Source: Candidatus Nanopelagicales bacterium (lineage in GTDB: Bacteria > Actinomycetota > Actinomycetes > S36-B12). From it: a stretch of DNA of 64,000 bases. This document shows positions 35,155 to 43,584 of this stretch, one piece after another. The number at the start of each line of letters is the position of its first letter. Within the stretch, counting starts at the first letter, position 1. Where the stretch lies: assembly GCA_030827125.1 (NCBI GenBank), contig JAURFD010000008.1, forward strand, positions 52,797 to 116,796, written 5' to 3'. The notes below the pieces were generated by a model that was not told the origin of the DNA, searched no databases, and saw only the letters and a list, made by a program, of their open reading frames with translations. A program made the position numbers and the translations under genes.

Positions 35155-36077
35155 CGGTGTCGCCCGCTCCCGCCGAGGCAATTCTCGAGGAGTCGCAGCC
35201 GGGGGGCCGCCGATCGCGCCTCAGAGGGTCGTCCGACGCACGTGCGTACGGGCTTGCGACCATTACGACGATCTACCTGCTGTGGTCGCTCGTTCCTGTG
35301 GCGATTGTGGTGCTGTTCTCCTTCAACGCGGGCCGCTCACGGAGTACCTGGCAGGGTTTTTCGACCAGGTGGTACACCTGGGATCCGGATGGCTCGGTCC
35401 TCAACGACGAGTCCATCAGAATCACCCTGATGCACACGATCGTGCTCGGGATCGTGGCCACCGTCATCACGGTGCCGCTCGGTGTGCTCCTCGCCCTTGC
35501 GCTCGATCGCTGGCGCGGGCGGATTCCCGCAGGTGCGAATTTTACCGTGCTCATTACCTTTGTCATCCCTGAGATCGCCCTAGCGATCGGGCTGCTCTTC
35601 ATGGTGACGTACCTCGCCACCCCCTTCGGTCTCGGGACAACCGCCCAGGTCGTCGGACTCGTGACATTCCAACTGGCCTATCCGGTCGTGATCTGTCGGG
35701 CTCGTCTCCTCACGATCGGCACTCACTACGAGGAAGCCGCCCGAGACCTGGGAGCCACGGCACTCGGCGCTATTCGCCGAGTGATCTTGCCGATGCTCTT
35801 CCCAGCCATCCTCGTGAGCGCCATCATTGTCTTCGCGGGCGTACTCGACGATTTCGTTATTGTTCGCTACCTATCGTCTGGTGCGGCGACCGAGACCACG
35901 TCGATGCGTATCTATCAGACTGCGCGAGCCGCACCGACCCCGGCGCTGAATGCGATGGCCACCATCATCCTGCTCGTCTCGACGCTCGCCATCGTCGCGG
36001 GCTGGCTCTTCTACCGACGGTTGAATCGCCGTAGCGGGTCATCCACCGATCTCGGCTCGTTTGCTGGGCAACTCTGA
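35151..36077 (+). CDS. ABC transporter permease, PotC type
   Basis: A 308-residue second permease. It has about six helices and the EAA loop YEEAARDLGATALGAIRRVILPMLFP; LSTLAIVAGWLFYRR forms the last helix. It starts by a 4-bp overlap with PotB and is followed after 18 bp by the first demethylase, so transport and catabolism are cotranscribed. Confidence 0.92.
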   Translation: MTVSPAPAEAILEESQPGGRRSRLRGSSDARAYGLATITTIYLLWSLVPVAIVVLFSFNAGRSRSTWQGFSTRWYTWDPDGSVLNDESIRITLMHTIVLGIVATVITVPLGVLLALALDRWRGRIPAGANFTVLITFVIPEIALAIGLLFMVTYLATPFGLGTTAQVVGLVTFQLAYPVVICRARLLTIGTHYEEAARDLGATALGAIRRVILPMLFPAILVSAIIVFAGVLDDFVIVRYLSSGAATETTSMRIYQTARAAPTPALNAMATIILLVSTLAIVAGWLFYRRLNRRSGSSTDLGSFAGQL

Positions 36078-36095
36078 CGCTCCTAAGGAGGAGAT

Positions 36096-38543
36096 GTGAC
36101 CACCCTGCCGAGCCGTGCTCGGTTCGTCATCGTCGGCGGCGGCGTGATTGGTTGTTCGATCGCCTACCACCTCACCAAGCTCGGGATCAGTGACGTTCTC
36201 CTCATCGAGAAGGATGCGCTGACGGCCGGAACAACCTGGCACGCGGCGGGCCTGATTACCAGCGCTGGTTTCCACGACGAGACATCACTATGGATGTGTC
36301 GCTACTCCCGCGATCTCTATGAGCGGCTCGAGCAAGAGACTGGTCATTCGACGGGTTTTCGGCCCGTCGGTCACCTCTCTGTGGCCACGACCCCCGAACG
36401 CATGGAGACGTTGATCCGCGAACGCGACTTCCAGGTCGGCTTCGGCGTTCCGAATCAGATCGTGACGCCGGAGGAGATCGCCGAACTGTTCCCGCTGGCG
36501 AAGGTAGACGATCTCGTGGGGGGGTCTTACGTGCCGGATGAAGGGCGTGCTGATCCCGTCGGAGTGGCAACCTCCATGGCGAAGGGCGCCAAGATGGGCG
36601 GAGCCACCATCGTGGAGGGGGTGCGCGTCACCGGGTTCTTGCACGAGGGGGATCGCATAACCGGGGTCACTACCGACGCCGGCGATGTTGCGGCAGAGAC
36701 CGTGGTCCTCACCGCGGGCCTGTGGACTCGGCAGTTGGCCGCCAAGGTCGGCGTCGATGTGCCGCTTCAGGCCGCCGAGCACTACTACCTGCTGACCGAA
36801 CCCATGGCCGGGGTCCATCGTGACTTGCCGATCATCGAGGATCTCGACTGCTACGGCTACTTCCGCGAAGAGGGCGACGGCATGCTGGTGGGACTCTTCG
36901 AGCCCGAGGCGGCTGGCTGGCACCCCGAGGGAGCACCGGAGGAATTTGCCTTCGGCACGATCCCGCCGGACTGGGAGCGCATGACACCTTTCCTCGAACG
37001 TGCCATGGAACGCATTCCCACCTTGGCCGATGTGGGTGTGCGCACCTTCTTCTGCGGCCCGGAGAGCTTCACGGCCGACGCCGCACCCATGCTCGGTCCG
37101 GCGCCTGAGGTCGATGGCCTGTGGATTGCGGCGGGGCTCAACTCCGTGGGCATTCTGCTCGGGGGAGGTGTCGGCAGCATCATGGCGCGGTGGATGACCG
37201 ATGGCGTGTGCCCGGTTGACATCGCGGGCTACACCGTCGAACGAGGTCTGCCGTTTCAGAACTCCCAGAGATTCCGATCCGAGCGCATCGTTGAGCAACT
37301 CGGCGTCCTCTTCGGTGATGGTGGGTACCCGACCTTTCACAATCACACGGCACGTGGCATCCGCCGCTCGCCACTCCACGATGTGTGGGCGGCTCGCGGT
37401 GCGCACTTCGCGGACTCGGCCGGCTGGGAGTTCGTCGAGTGGTTCTACCCCGAGGGCGAGTCGGAGAAGGAGATTCCCTGGACCTGGTCTCGCGGCTTTT
37501 GGACTCCATGGGTTGCCGAGGAGCACCGCACGGTGCGGGAGGCCGTCGGTGCGATGGACATGACGTTGATGTCCAAGTTCCTCGTGCAAGGCCCAGACGC
37601 TGCGGCGATCCTTGATCGACTGAGCGCGAACGCTGTCGCTGGTCCGGTGGGCCACGTGACCTACACCCAGTGGTGCAATGAGCGAGGTGGTATCGAGGCT
37701 GATCTCACGGTGACGCGAATGGCCGAGGACCGATTCATGGTGATCGTGTCTGATGTTACGCATCGCCGAGTCGAACGCATGCTGCGCGATGAGGTGCGCG
37801 AGGGCGAGTTCGCCACGGTTACGGACATGACGGCGGCGTACTGTCTGCTGACCATCCAAGGACCGAACTCGCGCGAATTGTTGCAGCGTGTGAGTCCCCA
37901 TAATCTGTCCGAGGAGGCCTTCCCCTACCTCACCGCGCGCGAGATCGAGGTCGGCTACTCGAGGGTCACCGCCTTGCGTGTCACTTACGTCGGCGAACTG
38001 GGCTTTGAATTGCTCATTCCCAGCGATCAAGCGCTCTCGGTATGGCAAGCCATTGACGCCGTGGGAGGGGACCTCGGCTTTCGGCCTGTTGGCCTCGCCG
38101 CCATGCACGGGTTGCGCCTGGAGAAGGCCTACCGCGACTACGGGGTGGATATCGATGTCACCGATACCCCCGTCTCGGCCGGTCTCGCCTTTGCCGTGGC
38201 CTGGGATAAGCCGTCGGATTTCCGCGGCCGGGCAGCACTGGAGGCTGTTCGTACCGATCGCACGAGTCGATTGGTTCCGTTGCGCCTCGATGATCCCGAA
38301 CCGCTGCTCTACGGCAGCGAGCCGGTGCACAAGGACGGCGTACGCGTGGGGCACCTTCAGGTGGGCGGGTTCGGTCACACTCTTGGCACGTCGGTCGGGC
38401 TCGCCACCGTGGACCATGCTGAGGGAGTCACCGCCGATTGGCTGTCGAGCGGCGGCTTCGAGGTCATCGTCAAGGGACAGGCGTACCCCGCGACCCTGCA
38501 GTTCCCCCCCTTCTACGACCCCGAACGCAAGCGGGTGCGCTAA
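36096..38543 (+). CDS. FAD/GcvT demethylase, dimethylglycine/sarcosine dehydrogenase family (copy 1)
   Basis: An 815-residue two-part enzyme. The N-terminal DAO fold has the dinucleotide motif FVIVGGGVIGCSIAYHL and GTTWHAAGL, where His49 is the expected covalent FAD attachment site. The C-terminal GcvT part (from about residue 440) has the tetrahydrofolate-binding layout (VREAVGAMDMTLMSKF, LTIQGPNSRELLQRV, RVTYVGELGFELLIP, LRLEKAYRDYGVDI). Family members oxidise an N-methyl group and pass the formaldehyde to THF. AAGGAGGAG precedes the GTG. The substrate is likely dimethylglycine, sarcosine or another N-methyl amino acid. Confidence 0.9.
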   Translation: MTTLPSRARFVIVGGGVIGCSIAYHLTKLGISDVLLIEKDALTAGTTWHAAGLITSAGFHDETSLWMCRYSRDLYERLEQETGHSTGFRPVGHLSVATTPERMETLIRERDFQVGFGVPNQIVTPEEIAELFPLAKVDDLVGGSYVPDEGRADPVGVATSMAKGAKMGGATIVEGVRVTGFLHEGDRITGVTTDAGDVAAETVVLTAGLWTRQLAAKVGVDVPLQAAEHYYLLTEPMAGVHRDLPIIEDLDCYGYFREEGDGMLVGLFEPEAAGWHPEGAPEEFAFGTIPPDWERMTPFLERAMERIPTLADVGVRTFFCGPESFTADAAPMLGPAPEVDGLWIAAGLNSVGILLGGGVGSIMARWMTDGVCPVDIAGYTVERGLPFQNSQRFRSERIVEQLGVLFGDGGYPTFHNHTARGIRRSPLHDVWAARGAHFADSAGWEFVEWFYPEGESEKEIPWTWSRGFWTPWVAEEHRTVREAVGAMDMTLMSKFLVQGPDAAAILDRLSANAVAGPVGHVTYTQWCNERGGIEADLTVTRMAEDRFMVIVSDVTHRRVERMLRDEVREGEFATVTDMTAAYCLLTIQGPNSRELLQRVSPHNLSEEAFPYLTAREIEVGYSRVTALRVTYVGELGFELLIPSDQALSVWQAIDAVGGDLGFRPVGLAAMHGLRLEKAYRDYGVDIDVTDTPVSAGLAFAVAWDKPSDFRGRAALEAVRTDRTSRLVPLRLDDPEPLLYGSEPVHKDGVRVGHLQVGGFGHTLGTSVGLATVDHAEGVTADWLSSGGFEVIVKGQAYPATLQFPPFYDPERKRVR

Positions 38544-38548
38544 CCGAG

Positions 38549-40582
38549 ATGGAGCCCCGCCACGCCGTCCTGTTTGAGCCGGTGACGATCGGACCCAAGA
38601 CGCTCCCCAATCGCTTCTACCAAGTCCCACACGCCACGGGGTTTGGCGCCATCAAGCCACGGACCCAGGCGGCTTTCCGCGGCGTCAAAGCCGAGGGTGG
38701 CTGGGGCGGTGTCTGTGTGGAGTACGCGCCGGTGTCTCGCGATTCTGAGGAGACGCCCGCAGTCTCCGCTGAGATCTGGGATCAGCAGGATCGCGACAAT
38801 CTCGCCCTTACCGCGGATGCAGTTCACGCACATGGCGCGCTGGTCGGCATCGAACTCTTCCACGGTGGCGCCTACAGCGTCAATGGTGCCTCCCGGGCTA
38901 CACGCATTGCGCCGAGTGCCCGGGGAGTGGAGTTGACCTGGGGTTCTGGCGCGCGCGAAATGTCGGCTGAGGACATCGCGCGAGTGCAGAGGGACTTCGT
39001 AGCCGCTGCGATGCGGGCTCGGGACGCTGGCTACGACATCGTGTACGTCTATGGGGCCCACGGATACCTGCTCACCCAATTTCTCTCTCGAGCCACCAAT
39101 CATCGGACAGATGGGTACGGCGGATCGCTGGCCAACAGGGCCCGATTCCATCTCGAGACAGTCGAAGCGGTTCGCGCGGCGGTAGGAGCGGACTGTGCCA
39201 TCGCGACCCGCATGTGCATCGACGGACGCGACTCCATTCCGGGAATCCACATTGAGGAGATGCTCGAGGTGGTGAGCATGCTGGACCCGGTCGTGGATCT
39301 CTTCGATGTGAATGTCGGATCCTGGCCGGAGGATTCCGGTACGTCGCGCTACTACCCGGAAGGGCATGAGCGGCCATGGGTCACGCGTGTGCGCGAGGCG
39401 ACGAGCAAGCCGATCGTCGGCGTGGGGCGCTACACCAGCCCCGACCTCATGGCCTCGCTCATTCGGTCGGGGACCGTTGATCTCATCGGCGCCGCGCGGC
39501 CCGCCATCGCCGATCCCTTCCTTCCGCGCAAGATCGCGGAGGGCCGGTATGGCGAGATTCGCGAGTGCACTGGCTCGAATATCTGCATCCTCAAAGAGGA
39601 AACTTTTGCTCATGTGGGCTGCGTGCAGAACCCAACCGCTGGTGAGGAATACCGCCGTGGCTGGCATCCGGAGGAATATCCGCCCATGGATGATCCTGAC
39701 CGAGCAGCGCTTGTGGTGGGTGCGGGCCCAGCAGGAATGGAATGCGCCCTCACCCTCGCTCGCCGAGGTCTACACGCCGTCCACCTTGTGGACAGCGAGT
39801 CTGAGATCGGGGGACACCTGCGCTGGGCACGTCAGTTGCCCACCCTGGGCGACTGGGGACGCATCATTGATTGGCGCGCGATCGGGCTTCGTCAGCAGCC
39901 GGCCGTCGAGATCATCACGGGACATCGAATGACAGCCGATGACATCGTCGACTATGGCGCGGACATTGTCATCATCGCGACGGGTTCACGCTGGGCGGCC
40001 GACGGATCGCAGCCGGGCACCACCGAACTCATCGAGGGTGCTGCGGCAGCCCTGACACCGGAGAGCATCATGGCGGGGAAGCGACCCATTGCGGGAGCCC
40101 CGGTTGTCGTCTATGACGCTGAGGGCTACTACGTCGGACCTGGAATGGCCGAGTTGCTGGCGCTCGAGGGCTACGACGTTCACCTGGTCACCAACCATCC
40201 CGTCATCTCCCCGGTGTCCGACGCGACCTTGGAGGGTGACTTCCTCCGACGCCACCTTCACCAGTTGGGTATTCAGCTCGTCCCCGGGGTCACCGTGACC
40301 GCGGTGGACGACACCGGTGTACGCGGAGAGACCCTGTTGGGTGAGGACTGGGAGCTTCCCGGCGGCACGCTTGTACTCGTGACCCACCGCCTACCCGACG
40401 ATGTACTCGCTCGTGAACTCCGGGAGCGAGGCGTTCGAGTGCACGTGATCGGGGACGCACTCCTTCCCGCGATCGTGTCCGAGGCCGTCTTTGATGGCCA
40501 TCGACTCGCCCGTGAAATCGACGGGCCGCATCCGGACCTTCCGCTCCACTACGCGCGTGAGCGGCCGCAGAGGGCGGGTTGA
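38549..40582 (+). CDS. Trimethylamine-dehydrogenase-like FMN flavoprotein
   Basis: A 677-residue OYE-like barrel plus FAD/NAD-type domains. Sequence follows Methylophilus TMADH closely (IGPKTLPNRFYQVPHATG, VYVYGAHGYL, TAGEEYRRGWHPE). Catalytic Y168, H171 and D262 match TMADH Y169, H172 and D267. Three changes stand out: the flavin-linking Cys30 is Ala29; the second [4Fe-4S] cysteine is Ser343 (C340, S343, C346, C358); and the third bowl tryptophan (W355) is replaced by Glu350, while Y59 and W259 remain. TMA itself is thus an unlikely substrate; a secondary or tertiary N-methyl amino acid is more plausible, as for DgcA-type enzymes. It sits between the two FAD/GcvT genes with gaps of 5 and 3 bp. 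Confidence 0.87.
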   Translation: MEPRHAVLFEPVTIGPKTLPNRFYQVPHATGFGAIKPRTQAAFRGVKAEGGWGGVCVEYAPVSRDSEETPAVSAEIWDQQDRDNLALTADAVHAHGALVGIELFHGGAYSVNGASRATRIAPSARGVELTWGSGAREMSAEDIARVQRDFVAAAMRARDAGYDIVYVYGAHGYLLTQFLSRATNHRTDGYGGSLANRARFHLETVEAVRAAVGADCAIATRMCIDGRDSIPGIHIEEMLEVVSMLDPVVDLFDVNVGSWPEDSGTSRYYPEGHERPWVTRVREATSKPIVGVGRYTSPDLMASLIRSGTVDLIGAARPAIADPFLPRKIAEGRYGEIRECTGSNICILKEETFAHVGCVQNPTAGEEYRRGWHPEEYPPMDDPDRAALVVGAGPAGMECALTLARRGLHAVHLVDSESEIGGHLRWARQLPTLGDWGRIIDWRAIGLRQQPAVEIITGHRMTADDIVDYGADIVIIATGSRWAADGSQPGTTELIEGAAAALTPESIMAGKRPIAGAPVVVYDAEGYYVGPGMAELLALEGYDVHLVTNHPVISPVSDATLEGDFLRRHLHQLGIQLVPGVTVTAVDDTGVRGETLLGEDWELPGGTLVLVTHRLPDDVLARELRERGVRVHVIGDALLPAIVSEAVFDGHRLAREIDGPHPDLPLHYARERPQRAG

Positions 40583-40585
40583 CCG

Positions 40586-43057
40586 ATGGACCGGCTGGCG
40601 GACACCACGCTCACAGTTGCAGGCTTCGCCGAAGACGCCGAAGCTGAGCCGAACTCCAAGGCGCAGGTGGTCATCGTTGGCGGAGGCATCATCGGAGCCA
40701 GCATCGCCTACCACCTTGCGCTAGAGGGCATCACTGATGTCGTCGTCTGCGAGCGCAACACCTTCACCAGCGGGACCACCTGGCATGCGGCCGGTCTCAT
40801 CGCCGGAGCTCGCGGGACGATTACGCTAACCGGGTTGGCCTCCTATGGCCGTGGTTTCTACTCGACGTTGGGGCAACTCAGCGGTGTGGATGTGGCCTTC
40901 ACTGCACCAGGATCTCTGAGTCTTGCCCGCTGCTCGGCGCGCGCGGATGAACTCGCCTACGCGCGTGATATTGCTGACCACTGTGGCATTGAGGCACACC
41001 TGGTCGACCCGGCGGAGGCGCAACAGTTGTGGCCATTGCTCGAGGGCCGGGACATCGTCGCCGGCCTGTACTTCCCCGGCGATGGCTACGTCAATCCTGG
41101 CTATGCCGCACTGGGTATGGCCAAATTGGCACATGACCTCGGGGTGACAGTCCGTGAACACTGTGCCGTAACCGGACTGCAGGTGCAGGACGGTCGCATC
41201 ACCGGCGTACGCACGACCCGTGGACCGATTGCCGCGTCGACGGTGGTGCTCGCGGCCGGTCTGTGGACCCGAGACCTCGCCGCGACCGTTGGGGTCGCCG
41301 TACCGCTTTTCGCGGCGGAGCATGTGCACGTTCGCTCCATGCCCCTGTTGGAGGGCGTCAGCGGCCTACCGGTCCTCAGGGACGTGGATAACAGCTACTA
41401 CATCCGTCCCGAATCCGACCGACTCTTGCTGGGTGCCTTCGAACCCCGTGGGATCCCGAGACCGACCTCAAAGATCGCACCGGGCGGACATGCGACCTTC
41501 GATCCCGATTGGGCGCATATCAGTGCTATCAAGGAGGCGGCTGAGCGCGCCGTCCCCGCGCTGGCGACGGCAGGCTACGACCGGTTCATTAATGCTCCGG
41601 AGAGTTTCACTCCGGACACCACTTTGATCATGGGCGAGGTTCCACACGTTGACCGGCTCTTCGTTGCCGCCGGGATGAACTCGCAGGGCATCATCTACGC
41701 CCCGGGAGTGGGTCGCGAACTGGCTCGCTGGATTGCGTCCGGTGCACCCTGTTTCGACTCCAGCGCCGTTGATATCGCTCGCTTCTCTCCGCACCAGGCC
41801 AATCGTCGATACCTGCACAGCCGAACTCGCGAGAGTCTGGGACGCCTGTATGCCATGCACTGGCCGGGCTACCAGTCACACACTGCCCGCGACGTCCGAG
41901 GCACGCCACTGCAGATGCGGCACCGCGCAAGGGGTGCCGTGATGGGTGAATTGAACGGGCTTGAACGCCCTTTGTGGTTCGGGTCACCGGAACTCGAGCA
42001 GGCATATGACTTCCGTCGCCCCGGCTGGCATGAGGCGGTCGGGCGCGAACATTCGGCGGTCCGTGATCGTGTGGGACTTCTTGATCTGAGCGGCTTCGCC
42101 AAGTTTGAGGTGGCCGGCCCAGGGGCGCTGGAATGCCTTCAACATGCGACGACTGCCGATGTGGGTATCCCCATCGATCGCGCGACGTACACCCTGTTCC
42201 TCAATAGAGCGGGGGGAATTGAGTCCGACGGTACTGTGACCCGCCTGGCCGACGACCGGTTCCTTGTCGTGACTCCCACGTCAAGTCGTGCTCGCATGCT
42301 CGGCTACCTGTCCCGTCATGCGCGAGTTCACGGCGCAGTCGTCACCGATGTCACCTCGGCCAGCGCGGTGTTGGGCGTCTTTGGTCCGCACAGTCGCGAC
42401 TTGCTCAGCCGCGTGTCTCCCGAAGACTGGTCAGATTCAGCTCACCGCTATTTTGGCGGTCGGCGCGTAGAGATCGCGGACGTCTTCGCCTACGCATTGC
42501 GCGTGAGTTTCACCGGTGAACTCGGCTATGAGCTCTACTGCGAGACCGACACCGCGATGAACGTGTTCGATGCCCTCGTCGATGCTGGTGATGATCTGGA
42601 CCTGGCTACGGTGGGCTACTTCGCGTTGGACTCGCTTCGGCTCGAGAAGGGCTACCGGCACCTCGGCCACGACATCGGACCAGTCGACAATCCGTTGGCC
42701 TCGGGATTGGGCTTTGCCGTGGCCCTGGACAAGGCTGCTGACTTCACTGGACGACGGGCCTTGGCAGATCTTGAAGCCGAGCGATCAGCCAGCCGCGTTC
42801 TGCACGTTTGCCTGGAGGATCCGGACGTGCGGTTGTGGGGGGAGGAGTCGATCTACGTCGGTGGCGAGCAGGTTGGCCACATCACGAGCGGGACTTTTGG
42901 CTACACCCTTGAGCGGTCGGTGGGGCTTGCGCGGGTGATTGGGCCAGGCTGGTCCGACGATGTGGATGTGAGCGTTCGCGTGCGCGGGACCTTCCATCGG
43001 GCGAGGGCGAGCCTCACCCCCATCTACGACCCTGGAGGACTGCGACTTCGTGGCTAG
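40586..43057 (+). CDS. FAD/GcvT demethylase, dimethylglycine/sarcosine dehydrogenase family (copy 2)
   Basis: An 823-residue paralogue of the protein at 36096. It has VVIVGGGIIGASIAYHL, the covalent-FAD motif GTTWHAAGL (His68), and a complete GcvT part (VRDRVGLLDLSGFAKFEV, LGVFGPHSRDLLSRV, RVSFTGELGYELYCE, LRLEKGYRHLGHDI). The N-terminus is about 20 residues longer than copy 1. Both keep full-length domains, so they probably act on successive or different methylated substrates. Last gene of the island's long plus-strand operon, whose intergenic gaps from 32954 on are at most 18 bp. Confidence 0.9.
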   Translation: MDRLADTTLTVAGFAEDAEAEPNSKAQVVIVGGGIIGASIAYHLALEGITDVVVCERNTFTSGTTWHAAGLIAGARGTITLTGLASYGRGFYSTLGQLSGVDVAFTAPGSLSLARCSARADELAYARDIADHCGIEAHLVDPAEAQQLWPLLEGRDIVAGLYFPGDGYVNPGYAALGMAKLAHDLGVTVREHCAVTGLQVQDGRITGVRTTRGPIAASTVVLAAGLWTRDLAATVGVAVPLFAAEHVHVRSMPLLEGVSGLPVLRDVDNSYYIRPESDRLLLGAFEPRGIPRPTSKIAPGGHATFDPDWAHISAIKEAAERAVPALATAGYDRFINAPESFTPDTTLIMGEVPHVDRLFVAAGMNSQGIIYAPGVGRELARWIASGAPCFDSSAVDIARFSPHQANRRYLHSRTRESLGRLYAMHWPGYQSHTARDVRGTPLQMRHRARGAVMGELNGLERPLWFGSPELEQAYDFRRPGWHEAVGREHSAVRDRVGLLDLSGFAKFEVAGPGALECLQHATTADVGIPIDRATYTLFLNRAGGIESDGTVTRLADDRFLVVTPTSSRARMLGYLSRHARVHGAVVTDVTSASAVLGVFGPHSRDLLSRVSPEDWSDSAHRYFGGRRVEIADVFAYALRVSFTGELGYELYCETDTAMNVFDALVDAGDDLDLATVGYFALDSLRLEKGYRHLGHDIGPVDNPLASGLGFAVALDKAADFTGRRALADLEAERSASRVLHVCLEDPDVRLWGEESIYVGGEQVGHITSGTFGYTLERSVGLARVIGPGWSDDVDVSVRVRGTFHRARASLTPIYDPGGLRLRG

Positions 43058-43095
43058 ACCACCGGTTCCCCACTCCCCATGGCAGGCTATCCGCC

Positions 43096-43578
43096 ATGAC
43101 GCATCCGACCGGGACCTGGACGCTTGAGTCTGGCCCACGCATCACTCTCCAGACCGAGAAGATCGGTATCTCTTCGCTCGAGGTCACGGCCCCGGTCACC
43201 GGTGGACGGTTGCACGTTGTTCAGTCAACGGTGGCGCTCCGACTCGAGATGTCGCTGGCGAAGTTGAAGGCGTCGAACTTCCTCATGCAGGGTGCCGCGC
43301 GTGCGCTAGTCAAGCGCTTCGACGGGGATCTGCTGATCTTCGACGCTGAAGGTGAGGCTGCGTCGATGCCGTGGGCGGTTGCCGGCAACGCCAAGGCCGG
43401 CCAGGTCGACGTCCCGATGGCTGTGGACGCGACCCCGCAGCCGGGTGACTCCCCGCGCAGCCTGCTCCTTGGCGGCACCGTGACGATGGATGACATCGAA
43501 ATCCCGATCCCCGGACTGTCCGGGATCAACTCGATCACCTTCACCATCGACGGGAAGGTCGGTCTCAGCCCTGCCTGA
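43096..43578 (+). CDS. YceI-like protein
   Basis: A 160-residue protein with a YceI lipocalin-like pattern (GTWTLESGPRITLQTEKIG, then LLGGTVTMDDIEIPIPG and a final ITFTIDGKVGL). YceI proteins bind polyprenoid or fatty lipids. There is no signal peptide, so it would be cytoplasmic. CAGGCT ends 7 nt before ATG, a weak leaderless box, so it is probably not part of the island operon. Function not established. Confidence 0.7.
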   Translation: MTHPTGTWTLESGPRITLQTEKIGISSLEVTAPVTGGRLHVVQSTVALRLEMSLAKLKASNFLMQGAARALVKRFDGDLLIFDAEGEAASMPWAVAGNAKAGQVDVPMAVDATPQPGDSPRSLLLGGTVTMDDIEIPIPGLSGINSITFTIDGKVGLSPA

Positions 43579-43584
43579 GGTGGG

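Noticed and set aside
36288..38630. A 780-codon open frame on the minus strand
   Set aside because: It is antisense to the FAD/GcvT gene, has no recognisable motifs, and reflects high GC at third codon positions.
38549..40582. Naming the flavoprotein trimethylamine dehydrogenase
   Set aside because: The flavin cysteine, one cluster cysteine and one substrate-bowl tryptophan are changed, so the substrate is probably different.
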